Origin: Dyadobacter sp. CY343
Lineage (GTDB): Bacteria; Bacteroidota; Bacteroidia; Cytophagales; Spirosomataceae
Length of the DNA stretch: 64,000 bases
Assembly: GCF_021390335.1 (NCBI RefSeq)
Contig: NZ_JAJUXK010000010.1
Location: 1-64,000, forward strand
Direction: 5' to 3'
Shown here: positions 7,975 to 17,118 of the stretch, piece after piece
How positions within the stretch are numbered: the first letter of the stretch is position 1
Layout: each line of letters begins with the position of its first letter
Made by a program: the position numbers and the translations under genes
Notes under the pieces: model-generated
Database searches by the model: none
The model's input: the letters and a program-made list of their open reading frames with translations, nothing else
What the model was told of the DNA's origin: nothing

Positions 7975-10545
7975 ATGCAAACATGGTTCCAGCTTAACAC
8001 GGTAGATGTTTTAAGTGCTCTTAACACTTCTATTTCCGGTTTAAAGAGAGATACAATTGCTGATCTTCAGAAGGAGTTTGGGAAAAATGTATTACAGGAG
8101 GCCAAACGAAAAAGCAAGCTGTCCATTCTTGTGGGGCAGTTTAAGGATGTAATGATCCTGATACTTATTCTTGCAGCAGTTATCTCATTTATCGTTGGCG
8201 AACATACAGATGCTTATGTTATCCTAGCCATTATACTTGGCAATGCATGGATGGGTTACTCGCAAGAATATAATGCTGAGGAGTCTGTCAGAATGTTGCA
8301 AAACATGTCGGCTCAATTTGCGACAGTGCTCCGCGATAATAATCCTTCAAAAATTGAAGCCAGCCAGTTGGTGCCCGGCGACATAATTTTACTGGAAGCC
8401 GGTGATATTGTCCCTGCCGATGCAAGATTGATCGAGGTAAGTTCTCTCAAAACAGACGAGGCATCGCTTACCGGAGAAAGCCATTCAATAGAAAAGATAA
8501 CCAGACCGATAAAAGAAGAGAACATAGTACCTGGTGACCAGCTCAATATGGTTTTCAAAGGTACGATTGTAAGTAATGGTTCGGCGAAAGCGGTGGTGAC
8601 TACGATTGGTATGAATACCGAAATTGGAAAAATCGCCGGGATGATGGAGGTGAGTGCTCAAAAAACGCCACTTCAAAAAAGGCTCGCGGTTTTTAGTAAG
8701 CAACTGGCGGTTATCGTTCTGGTGATTTGCCTTTTTGTTTTTGGTCTTGGCCTGCTTCGTGGCGAGCCGCCATTTGCTATGTTTCTTACTGCACTCTCGC
8801 TGGCTGTCGCCGCTTTGCCCGAGGCATTGCCTGCCGTAATCACCATAGCCCTCGCGCAGGGTGCCCGCCGGATGGTCAACCAGAATGCGCTGATGAGAAA
8901 GTTGCCTGCGGTCGAAACATTGGGTTCGGTTACCTATATATGCAGCGATAAAACAGGGACGCTTACGCAAAACATCATGACGGTTGAAAAAATACTGGCC
9001 TCAGAAGGAAAGGAAGAACTGCTGAGCTACGCTATGATGCTAAACAACGAAGTTCGCTTTTCCGCTGATAAAGAGTTGCTGGGGGATTCTACCGAAACAG
9101 CATTGGTGAAGTATGCGCTGGACAATGGGAAAACAAAGGAAGAAGCTGACAAAAAATTCCCGCTCCTCGAAAAACTGCCATTCGATTCAGTTCGCATGCG
9201 GATGGGCACTTTACATCAATACGACGACAAATGGATCTTGTTTGTGAAAGGCGCTCCGTCAAGAATGCTGTCATCACTTTCTGAAAGTTACAGGGATCAG
9301 ACAGGAGGGTGGCTGGCGCAGAATAGAGAATGGGCAGCAGATGGCCTGCGCGTTTTGTTTTTTGGTTACAAAATATTTGAAAAAGACCCGGGCACAATTA
9401 CCTCAGACGAAGAGCGTGACCTTGAATTTCTGGGAATGACGGCCATGATTGATCCGCCACGAGAAGAGGTCATAGAGGCCATTAAGGAATGCAAAACCGC
9501 TGGGATAAAAACCGTGATGATAACCGGCGACCAGCCACTTACCGCCACCGCCATTGCCCAGCGCCTGGGTATGATCGACGAAGGATCGGGAGAGGTTAGG
9601 GCAGGCTCCGATTTGGAGAAGCTGACTGACGAAGAGTTTAAAAGTGTAACAAAACATATTGCGGTATATGCACGTGTGTCGCCCGAACAAAAGCTGAACA
9701 TTGTAAAAGCATTGCAAACCAATGGTGAATTTGTCGCCATGACTGGCGATGGCGTAAATGATGCACCATCACTTAAACAGTCTGATATAGGTATTGCGAT
9801 GGGCATTACCGGTACCGACGTATCAAAAGAAGCATCTGATATGATCTTGCTGGACGACAATTTTGCCACTATTGTGAAGGCTGTTCGTGAAGGCAGGAGG
9901 ATTTATGAAAACATCAAGAAGTTTATCGTTTATGTTCTGTCCTGCAACCTGGGTGAGATACTCGTCATCTTCTTTGCGCCTATCCTGAGCTTTGCGATCC
10001 CCTTGCTTCCTATTCACATCCTTTGGATAAATCTGGTAACTGACGGCTTGCCCGGTATCGCACTTGTGGCGGAACCTGCTGAAAAGGACATTATGAACCG
10101 CCCGCCGCGCCCGCCAAAAGAAAATTTATTTGCTGGCGGTCTGATCCTTCGGATCGTTGTCACCGGGATCGTGATGACGTTTGCATCACTTTTTATCCAG
10201 TGGTGGTGCATTAATGAAGGTTACGATGTTATTACACAACAAACAGCGGTGTTCACAACTTTATGCTTTGTGCAGTTAGGCAATGCACTTTCCGTTCGTT
10301 CCACATACCATTCCGTGTTTTCTTCCGACATTTTTGACAACCGGGGTATGTGGGCAGCAATACTGCTAACGGTTCTCCTTCAAATGTTAATTGTATATGT
10401 TCCGTTTTTGGATACTGTTTTTAAAACAACGCCCTTAAGCTGGAATGTCATGCTAATGATTGTAATTGTAACTATGGTTTGTATTGCTTTTATTGAGTTA
10501 GTAAAGCTTGTGAATAAGAAGAAATATCTGAAATCGCCAGAGTGA
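7975..10545 (+). CDS. Calcium-type cation-transporting P-type ATPase (P2 family)
   Basis: From ATG 7975 the protein is 856 aa. Visible features are the N-terminal cation-ATPase domain, the actuator motif LTGES near residue 168, the membrane motif PEALP, the phosphorylation motif SDKTGTLT with Asp325, KGAP in the nucleotide domain, and the hinge TGDGVNDAPSLKQSDIGIAM near residue 590. The C-terminal helices contain WINLVTDGLPGIALVAEP, typical of PMR1/PMCA-like pumps. It would export Ca2+ or a related divalent ion across the inner membrane using ATP. An earlier GTG at 7945 adds ten residues and is less likely. Ion specificity is inferred from family similarity. Confidence 0.9.
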   Translation: MQTWFQLNTVDVLSALNTSISGLKRDTIADLQKEFGKNVLQEAKRKSKLSILVGQFKDVMILILILAAVISFIVGEHTDAYVILAIILGNAWMGYSQEYNAEESVRMLQNMSAQFATVLRDNNPSKIEASQLVPGDIILLEAGDIVPADARLIEVSSLKTDEASLTGESHSIEKITRPIKEENIVPGDQLNMVFKGTIVSNGSAKAVVTTIGMNTEIGKIAGMMEVSAQKTPLQKRLAVFSKQLAVIVLVICLFVFGLGLLRGEPPFAMFLTALSLAVAALPEALPAVITIALAQGARRMVNQNALMRKLPAVETLGSVTYICSDKTGTLTQNIMTVEKILASEGKEELLSYAMMLNNEVRFSADKELLGDSTETALVKYALDNGKTKEEADKKFPLLEKLPFDSVRMRMGTLHQYDDKWILFVKGAPSRMLSSLSESYRDQTGGWLAQNREWAADGLRVLFFGYKIFEKDPGTITSDEERDLEFLGMTAMIDPPREEVIEAIKECKTAGIKTVMITGDQPLTATAIAQRLGMIDEGSGEVRAGSDLEKLTDEEFKSVTKHIAVYARVSPEQKLNIVKALQTNGEFVAMTGDGVNDAPSLKQSDIGIAMGITGTDVSKEASDMILLDDNFATIVKAVREGRRIYENIKKFIVYVLSCNLGEILVIFFAPILSFAIPLLPIHILWINLVTDGLPGIALVAEPAEKDIMNRPPRPPKENLFAGGLILRIVVTGIVMTFASLFIQWWCINEGYDVITQQTAVFTTLCFVQLGNALSVRSTYHSVFSSDIFDNRGMWAAILLTVLLQMLIVYVPFLDTVFKTTPLSWNVMLMIVIVTMVCIAFIELVKLVNKKKYLKSPE

Positions 10546-10589
10546 TAAATCGAGTTCATATCTAAAAGCAGAACCGAATATGGTCAGCT

Positions 10590-11695
10590 TTATTTGTTCG
10601 ATCTGCTGATTAGAAAGTGAACAGCCATGGCCGACATCGCCCTGGTACCCACAGCCAGTGCCTTTTCATCGACAAAGAATTTAGGATTGTGGTTTGGAGC
10701 AGCTTTGGCCGGGTCGTCACCATCGGGCGTAACTCCCAGGAAAATATACAGCCGTGGACTTCCTTGGCAAAATAGGAGAAGTCTTCCGAAGCACCCTGTA
10801 AGGATCCTGGAACCACGCCTGCTTCCGCCGCGCGTTTTAGCACTGGAAGCATCTGGTTAGCCAGGGTATCATTGTTATCTGTTACATCACACATAGGCAA
10901 AATATCAACCTGCGCTTTCGCATAGGTTCCTTCCGCATATGCTCGGCGGCCTGCTTAATGTCTGCATGGAGTTTCTTGCGTGCCCCAGGGTCGTAGGATC
11001 GGATGGTACCGACCATTTTTACAGTGTCTGGGATTACGTTCTGAGTGGATCCACCATGAATCATTCCCACAGAAACAACGGCGGGAGACTTGGTTAAGTC
11101 CGCAGGCTGACCACGGATTACAGGCCTGCTATCACATAAGCGGATGTACAATGGGGTCTTTGATATTCCAGGGCCTACCTCCATGGCCCTGCTGGCCACT
11201 GACAGTTATATTCAGAACGTCGCTGCTGGCAGTGGCTGGTCCGCTTTTGTAATCAATTTGGCCTGACTTACCTGGATGAACGTGCAGTCCGAAAACTGCA
11301 TCCGGTTTTTTTTTTGAACATACCATCTTCAAGCATCCTTTTAGCTCCCCAGCTTTTGGCTGTTTCCAGGCTGGACCACACTGGACCCTTCTTCGGCAGG
11401 CTGGAAAATAAACATAACTGAACCAGGAAGGTCGGCTTTCAGGCTTGAAAGCACTTCGGCGGTAGCCATCAGCATTGCCGTATGCGTGTCATGCCCACAA
11501 GCGTGCATCAGGCCCACCGTCGCCCCGTGTTGTTGAGTGGTGGCCTTTGAAGCAAAAGGCAGCCCAGCCGGCTCTGTAACGGGTAAGGCATCCATATCTG
11601 CCCGTAATGCAACCATTTTTCCTGGCTTGCTGCCTTTCAGTATACCCACGACGCCCGTAAGCGTACTCCTTCCATGATATCGCCCGGATACTCAG
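10590..11695 (-). pseudogene. Broken M20-family amidohydrolase (IAP/hippurate hydrolase-like)
   Basis: Pieces of one M20D peptidase lie in order over several frames: TGVVGILKGSKPGKMVALRA and MHACGHDTHTAML (metal site, 11341-11660), FQPAEEG, then PDAVFGLHVHPGKSGQIDY (11132-11332), then STQNVIPDTVKMVGTIRSYD (10882-11199), then GASEDFSYFAKEV (10610-10900) and a true C-terminus MAVHFLISRSNK stopping at 10590-10592. At least four frame changes separate them. The 5' end with the signal peptide is missing; the frame collapses near 11695 where a DoxX remnant on the other strand begins. No active enzyme can be made. Confidence 0.9.
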
Positions 11696-11697
11696 CG

Positions 11698-12040
11698 AGC
11701 TGTCGGTTACAGTGCTGGCTGTTGGAATGGCCGCAATGAGCGGTGTAATGAAGCTATCCGGCAGCCCGGATGTGGTAAAAATGCTCGATACGGTAGGTGT
11801 TGGCCATTACCGGGTGCTGTCGGGCATTGCCGAGATCGCTTTTGCTACCTTGTTTGCCTTTCCCAAAACCATGAAGATCGGCTTCATTTTGCTGACTGAT
11901 ATTTCGCAGGCGCAATGGCCACCCAGGTTTCACACCACATGATGCTCAATGCACTTACCCCGTTGGTGCTGATCTGGGTTGCTGCCTTTTTGCGTGACCG
12001 GTATATTTTTCTGCCAGCCCCTGACAAAGACTACTTGTGA
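11698..12040 (+). pseudogene. Frameshifted DoxX-family membrane protein
   Basis: The first part, readable from GTG 11712, has the DoxX pattern: SGVMKLSGSPDVVKMLDTVG then GHYRVLSGIAEIAFATLFAF. Near 11899 the frame changes. One base missing in the ACTGAT segment would restore LTGYFAGAMATQVSHHMMLN, after which the alternative frame continues LTPLVLIWVAAFLRDRYIF to a TGA at 12038-12040. DoxX proteins are small four-helix inner-membrane proteins. The 3' end overlaps the next gene start by GTGA, showing the two were once an intact translationally coupled pair. Confidence 0.8.
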
Positions 12041-12361
12041 ACAATCCTGCATTGAAATGGACGCATTATCTGGCTTGTTTTTTCTCAGGCTTCTGGGCGC
12101 TGAACCTGCTGCCCCACTTGGTGCATGGCATTAACGGGCAAGGTTTTCCCACGCCATTCACTTCGCCGCCCTTTAAAGGATTATCCACACGGCTGGTCAA
12201 TACGGTTTTGGCGCTTTCAAATATCGTTCTGGCGTATTGGCTCGGTAGGGTAGGACGCTTGTCGCCCTGGCGGCCCGCGCACGATGTCGCTCTTTTTCCT
12301 GGGCTTTTCCGACCTGGCGTGCTTTATGACCTATGCCGCGCCGAAAATGTTGGCGCAGTAA
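12037..12361 (+). pseudogene. Frameshifted small membrane protein next to DoxX
   Basis: It begins at GTG 12037, overlapping the DoxX stop. The first ~70 residues read as a membrane protein (ALKWTHYLACFFSGFWALNL, then a second helix near NTVLALSNIVLAYWLG). Around 12250-12280 the original frame becomes Pro/Arg-rich and unlike a membrane protein, whereas another frame reads MSLFFLGFSDLACFMTYAAP and stops with KMLAQ at 12359-12361. The two halves make a natural ~105-aa, three-helix protein, so a frameshift is inferred. I do not recognise the family. Confidence 0.7.
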
Positions 12362-12465
12362 ATCAATCAAACAAAAAAAGCTGGCATTTGCCAGATGAAA
12401 AAAATCTAATCATGGCCGGTACCAGCCTTGTGAGCAGATGCAGCGGGAACCAACTATTATCAAAC

Positions 12466-15400
12466 TTAATTTCCTTTCAAACCACTCATATATTCTACTA
12501 GATTGACCAATTCTTCCGTGCTCATCGCATCCTGAAGGCCGGCCGGCATCATCGAATCTTTCATCTGGTTGATGGATTTCACCTGCGACATTTTGTATTC
12601 CTGATGTGACCCACCCGGAAATTTCAGCGTAATGTCCGTTTCTGTTTTACTTAAAATTAGCCCCCCAGCCGTAGAACCGTCCTTGAAGGTGATCTCTACG
12701 CCTTCATAACCGAAGCTGATTCCTGAGCTGGGTTCGAAAATGGCAGCATATTGCGCCTCCCTGGGAAGCTTGCTCCCGATTTCCGAGAGTTTAGGGCCGA
12801 AATCAGCACCCTCCTTATTTACCTGGTGGCAAATGGCGCAGTACTGCATGAATACCTCCTTACCTTTTGCGGCCTCGCCACGCATCTTTGCCAGCTCTGC
12901 AAGTGCCGGATGCTTCTTTTGGGCAGGCTGGGAGTTTTGTCCAAGAAACTCATTGGCCTCTTGTTTTACCGATTTGCGCCAGGCGTTACTCAATTTCTGC
13001 AATACGGCACTTTTCAGTTCTCCTGGAAGCTTATCTTGTCTTAACAAAACCAACATTCGGTCTTCTCCGTTTGATGTACTTGTCGCCGCAAGGGCCGCAT
13101 CAATACGAATATTAACTGCATATCCCGGGTCCAGCGCAACACTTTCTAAAATTCCAATTGACTCCTTGCTTCCCACACTCCGAATGGCGGCCAGTACATT
13201 TTTTGTATCGTGTGCGTTTTTTCCGTTGATCGTCTTCCATATTAAACCTGATCCGCCCTGCCTGAGCAGCTGCTGCCCGGCCTGACGTCCCATAGGCGTG
13301 GCTGACTGCGATAGCGCCAGATTCAGCAAGCGTTCGTTTTCGGAAGGAAGCTCGTAGCGGGCCACCAGATCCATATAGCCGGCTGTGCCATACGTGTCGT
13401 TGAGCAGTTTTTTAAGAGCCGTGAGCGCCTGCGGGGACTGGCGGACGAAGCTAGGATCAAGATGGTGCAATGCCAGGTTGGTAACCTCGTTCTGATCAGG
13501 CGTGTTTATTTGCGTCAGTTTCAGCAAAGCAGCAGACTTCTCTTTACTGCCCGGATTGAAGTCAAAAGCTCTGAAATAACGCAGGCGACTACTTAATGGA
13601 ACTTTCGGATCACTGGCAAGTGATGTCAGGAGTGGGACCGACTGTCGTGTCCGCGCGCGCCATACGATGTCTCTACCTGCCTGGTTTTTGATTGGGTTCT
13701 GACCGGCAATTGCCAGCCATGCTTTAAAAAACGAATCCCACTGCCCATCGGCACCAATCCCCAGTGCTTCCAGATACCAGCGGTCGCTGCCATCGTGTTG
13801 CAGGGCAAGCCTAGCCCAGAGCGCAGCGACACCTGGCAACTTCAGGCCGTGAAGAGACAAGGCACATTCACGCCGTACTTGCGTGTCTGCATCATTGGCG
13901 AGTAAGGCAATATATTTTATCAGCTCGTTATTTCTATTCTGACGGACAACTCTCAGTGCTGCTATCCGTAGGTCGGGGTTCATGTCAGCAACAGCTTTGT
14001 CCAGAAAATCCGTATTTGTTTTGTCAATACAGGAAAGAGCCCAAAGCGCGCGAGCCCGCATTCGGGGATTTTCATGGCTACTAAATAGCTTTCTAACTTC
14101 TGGAAGCGCTTTATCGGCCATTTTTAGCAAGGCATTCCATGCGTGGTACCGCACAGAAATGTTCGGGCTTTGCAATCCATTCACAGCGCCGCTTGCTGTT
14201 GTTAGATCTGTTTCAGGTGTATGATATGAAACGCCAGCCGGTGCAATCCGGAATAATCTGCCCCGGCTCTGATCTGCTGCCTGGTGTCCCCCTACGCCCG
14301 GATCATACCAGTCGGAAACGATCAGGGAACCGTCTGGTGCCACACACACATCGGAGGGACGAAACCATTGGTCGCGTTTGCCATCTACTATATTACTGAT
14401 TGTTGCCGTATATCCTGCACCCGACTTTTTTGTCGGATATGAACGGACCACATTATGGCCAGCTTCGCAATGGATCATCTGGTCCCTCAATTGCGGCAGC
14501 AACGTTCCTTCGTAAACGATCATTCCGGTTGGCGATCCCGATCCGGTTTGGAGAAGGTTCGGTACCACGCCGGGATCATTCAAATGCCAGTGCCTGAACG
14601 GGATCGAATCTTCCATGTTTGTGCGGTTTGCGCGCCAGCCCGCTCCCGTTAACTCGTCGGTATAGCCATAGTTGCCATATTGCATCACGTAATTGATACG
14701 GACGCCGCGGTTCCCGTCGTCGTCATTGTCTGACTGCCACATCGTCCCATAACTATCAACGGCAACCTCATAATTATTCCTGAAATTATTTCCCAAGACC
14801 TCAATATTCTTGAAGTCCTGATCGCAGCGGAAGACCATACCCTGCTTGTATCTGCCAAAGTCGATGGGCTGGTTGTCCTGACCTGTTACCGGCTTTCCAT
14901 TCCCGTCCAGCAACTGGCCGCCTGCATTACCGAAATTGAAATAGAACTTACCATCGGGTCCGAAAGTGAATGCATGCATACCGTGGTCGTGCTGCTCACC
15001 TCCGATACCTTCAAAAATGATCTCCTTTTTGTCGGCCTTTCCATCATGGTCAACGTCAGTAAAAAGCCAGACGAAAGGACTCTGGGACACAACCACCCGG
15101 TTGCCCATCACCCAAATACCGAGCGGAGAATTAATCTCTTTTCCCTGATAGAATAACGTGGATTTGTCGGCCTTCCCGTCTGCGTTGCTGTCTTCCAGGA
15201 TCAGGATGCGGTCGCCTTCGTTCTTGGTGGGGTTTCCGTTGATAGCCGGCCGGTAGTTGTAAGCCTCGCAAACCCATACTCTGCCCAGGTGATCTACATC
15301 GATATTCGTCGGATTTGTTACCATAGGTTCCGCTGCAAATAGCATGGCTTTCAGCCCGTCGGTTACCTCCAGCACCGCCGCCGCGTACTTTGGTGATCTT

Positions 15401-15546
15401 TTTTGCGCCTCGGTCAAATCTTCGTACAAAGTGTCTGAGACGACATGCTTTTGCTCAGTCGGCATATTATTCAGGAAGATTTCACTGGTAAGCCCTGTTA
15501 ATAGAATAGCCAGGCCCGCCGGGGCCAAAATCTTGTGTATGTTCAT
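12466..15546 (-). CDS. PVC-type haem-binding dehydrogenase with HEAT repeats
   Basis: The 1026-aa protein starts with a signal-type hydrophobic segment (residues 5-25). Residues ~40-430 form the membrane-bound dehydrogenase domain of the PVC type, a beta-propeller-like domain marked by NPTNIDVDHLGRVWVCEAYN and GEQHDHGMHAFTFGPDGKFY. A HEAT-like helical region follows (about 455-600). The C-terminal cytochrome domain has CAICH at 903-907 with KEGADFGPKLSEIG after it. Such proteins are thought to oxidise sugars or related alcohols in the periplasm and hand electrons to the haem. It is the last gene of the SusC-led operon, 62 bases after the preceding gene. The substrate is unknown. Confidence 0.9.
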   Translation of the reverse strand: MNIHKILAPAGLAILLTGLTSEIFLNNMPTEQKHVVSDTLYEDLTEAQKRSPKYAAAVLEVTDGLKAMLFAAEPMVTNPTNIDVDHLGRVWVCEAYNYRPAINGNPTKNEGDRILILEDSNADGKADKSTLFYQGKEINSPLGIWVMGNRVVVSQSPFVWLFTDVDHDGKADKKEIIFEGIGGEQHDHGMHAFTFGPDGKFYFNFGNAGGQLLDGNGKPVTGQDNQPIDFGRYKQGMVFRCDQDFKNIEVLGNNFRNNYEVAVDSYGTMWQSDNDDDGNRGVRINYVMQYGNYGYTDELTGAGWRANRTNMEDSIPFRHWHLNDPGVVPNLLQTGSGSPTGMIVYEGTLLPQLRDQMIHCEAGHNVVRSYPTKKSGAGYTATISNIVDGKRDQWFRPSDVCVAPDGSLIVSDWYDPGVGGHQAADQSRGRLFRIAPAGVSYHTPETDLTTASGAVNGLQSPNISVRYHAWNALLKMADKALPEVRKLFSSHENPRMRARALWALSCIDKTNTDFLDKAVADMNPDLRIAALRVVRQNRNNELIKYIALLANDADTQVRRECALSLHGLKLPGVAALWARLALQHDGSDRWYLEALGIGADGQWDSFFKAWLAIAGQNPIKNQAGRDIVWRARTRQSVPLLTSLASDPKVPLSSRLRYFRAFDFNPGSKEKSAALLKLTQINTPDQNEVTNLALHHLDPSFVRQSPQALTALKKLLNDTYGTAGYMDLVARYELPSENERLLNLALSQSATPMGRQAGQQLLRQGGSGLIWKTINGKNAHDTKNVLAAIRSVGSKESIGILESVALDPGYAVNIRIDAALAATSTSNGEDRMLVLLRQDKLPGELKSAVLQKLSNAWRKSVKQEANEFLGQNSQPAQKKHPALAELAKMRGEAAKGKEVFMQYCAICHQVNKEGADFGPKLSEIGSKLPREAQYAAIFEPSSGISFGYEGVEITFKDGSTAGGLILSKTETDITLKFPGGSHQEYKMSQVKSINQMKDSMMPAGLQDAMSTEELVNLVEYMSGLKGN

Positions 15547-15608
15547 TCTTGTAGGATTTAAAACGCGGGAAGCAGGTAGGGTTTTTGGAAAAAAGTCGTG
15601 TGCATTTA

Positions 15609-17102
15609 TTAATGCTTTTTTGCAGTGGCTTCGAGTTGATCAGTTTTTTTAATGGATTGCGCTAACCCGGAAACATTTACTCCGTTGACAATCGAGAGCT
15701 TCGGATATTGCCTGGTTAGCTGTGCTACCGCAGAATCTGTCACAGCCGACTGCCAGACATAAATAGATTTGAGGCTTTTCATTGATGCAATGGTTTTAAG
15801 TCCTGTGTCCGTGATTTTTGTATGGGTTAGATTCAAATATTCCAGATGAGTCAAATTTTTGAGCTGTGCCAAACCCCGATCGGTAATGGCAGTATGTTCA
15901 AGATGAAGTTTGCTCAGGTTTTTAAGCGCTGCTATGTGGCTTAATGCGGTATCTGTGATATTTGTGCCGGCTAGTTTAAGCCAGGTGACCTGTTCAGATA
16001 ACGGGGTGAGCAAAGTACATTCCCCGTCGTCGAAACCAGGGGAATTGACTGCACTTACTTCCAAAAAATGCTGATCATTTGAGAGATTATTGACAATCAA
16101 ACCTGCCGCTCTGAGCGCTTCAATGTCTTTCACATTAGCCTTGGGAATTTCCTTTGAAAACAAAGAAGGTTTCATTGCTCGCTCGGGTGCAGCAGAGTTC
16201 GCATTTGACACGATCGTTGCCAAGGCCGGCTCGATTTGGCCGGATATTTTCAGGTCGGCCACTCTTTTTTCAGCCGGGGCGCCCTTGTCTATCCACCAGG
16301 ATAGCAGCAAAATTTCATCCTGGGTCAATTGCGGCTTGCCCTTCGGAGGCATGTGTTTGTCATCATTCTCAGGTAACATACATCTCAGGATCATCTTGCT
16401 TTGGGCACTGTTGCCTGTAATTAATGCAGGTCCCGATTCTCCTCCCTTCACAAGCATTGCAATTTGATCCATACGCAGGTCGCCTTTTTGCTTGCTTGCA
16501 TTATGGCATTGCGTACAACGGCGCTCCAAAATAGGTTTAACAATGTCTGTATATACAACCGCCTGCTGAATGTCTGTTATCCGATGCCCATTGTCCGCCT
16601 GTTCGGGGGAAGGTTGCATGCCGGTGATGCTGCGGAATGGTTCAGGCGTATGTTGTGTTAAGTAACCTTCGCCGTGTGTGAGCGATCCTCCTTGGTGCCC
16701 CGCGGCTAATGTGAGAGCCACCGCAATGCCCAGCGTGGCAAAATAGAAGACCCGGCCTGACTGTATTTTTTTTCTGAACTGATCAGCGCCGACAATCCAG
16801 GCAATCCAGCTAAATGCGGCGACTGCAATTCCCTGCCATTGGTGATTGCTAAGTAACATTTCCTGGTAACCGCCGCCGGATGCAAGAAGGTATCCGGCCA
16901 CGCAGGCAAGTGTTGAAGAGATGGCAGACCAAAGTAAGATATAACGTAGCATATCCTGGCTAACCCGGATTTTGCTGAACCGCTGCATAATCTCAAGAAG
17001 TGCCAGGATTAATAAAAAGCCAATTGGTAAATGAACAATAACAGGATGGAACCGGCCAATGAAAATGGGCCATCCTGTGACTTCAAGAAGAGGGTGATGC
17101 AT
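15609..17102 (-). CDS. DUF2231 membrane / planctomycete-type cytochrome c / leucine-rich repeat fusion
   Basis: The 497-aa protein has three parts. Residues 1-145 hold four hydrophobic helices beginning WPIFIGRFHPVIVHLPIGFL, a DUF2231-like membrane domain. Residues ~175-275 are a planctomycete-type cytochrome domain (PSCyt1-like) with CTQCH at 196-200 and KQKGDLRMD after it. Residues ~355-475 contain leucine-rich repeats of the TDTGL/TDRGL kind, for example LKNLTHLEYLNLTHTKITDT. The haem and LRR parts should face the periplasm. It lies 16 bases after the DUF1501 gene in the same operon and probably anchors or relays electrons for that cluster. The role is inferred. Confidence 0.85.
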   Translation of the reverse strand: MHHPLLEVTGWPIFIGRFHPVIVHLPIGFLLILALLEIMQRFSKIRVSQDMLRYILLWSAISSTLACVAGYLLASGGGYQEMLLSNHQWQGIAVAAFSWIAWIVGADQFRKKIQSGRVFYFATLGIAVALTLAAGHQGGSLTHGEGYLTQHTPEPFRSITGMQPSPEQADNGHRITDIQQAVVYTDIVKPILERRCTQCHNASKQKGDLRMDQIAMLVKGGESGPALITGNSAQSKMILRCMLPENDDKHMPPKGKPQLTQDEILLLSWWIDKGAPAEKRVADLKISGQIEPALATIVSNANSAAPERAMKPSLFSKEIPKANVKDIEALRAAGLIVNNLSNDQHFLEVSAVNSPGFDDGECTLLTPLSEQVTWLKLAGTNITDTALSHIAALKNLSKLHLEHTAITDRGLAQLKNLTHLEYLNLTHTKITDTGLKTIASMKSLKSIYVWQSAVTDSAVAQLTRQYPKLSIVNGVNVSGLAQSIKKTDQLEATAKKH

Positions 17103-17118
17103 TGTATTGAGGAGATAA

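Noticed and set aside
8485-8970. 161-codon open frame on the minus strand
   Set aside because: It lies inside the P-type ATPase gene, has no family pattern and is a shadow of the real frame.
12740-13285. 181-codon + strand frame opposite the PVC dehydrogenase
   Set aside because: Antisense shadow rich in Ser/Ala/Leu with no family pattern.
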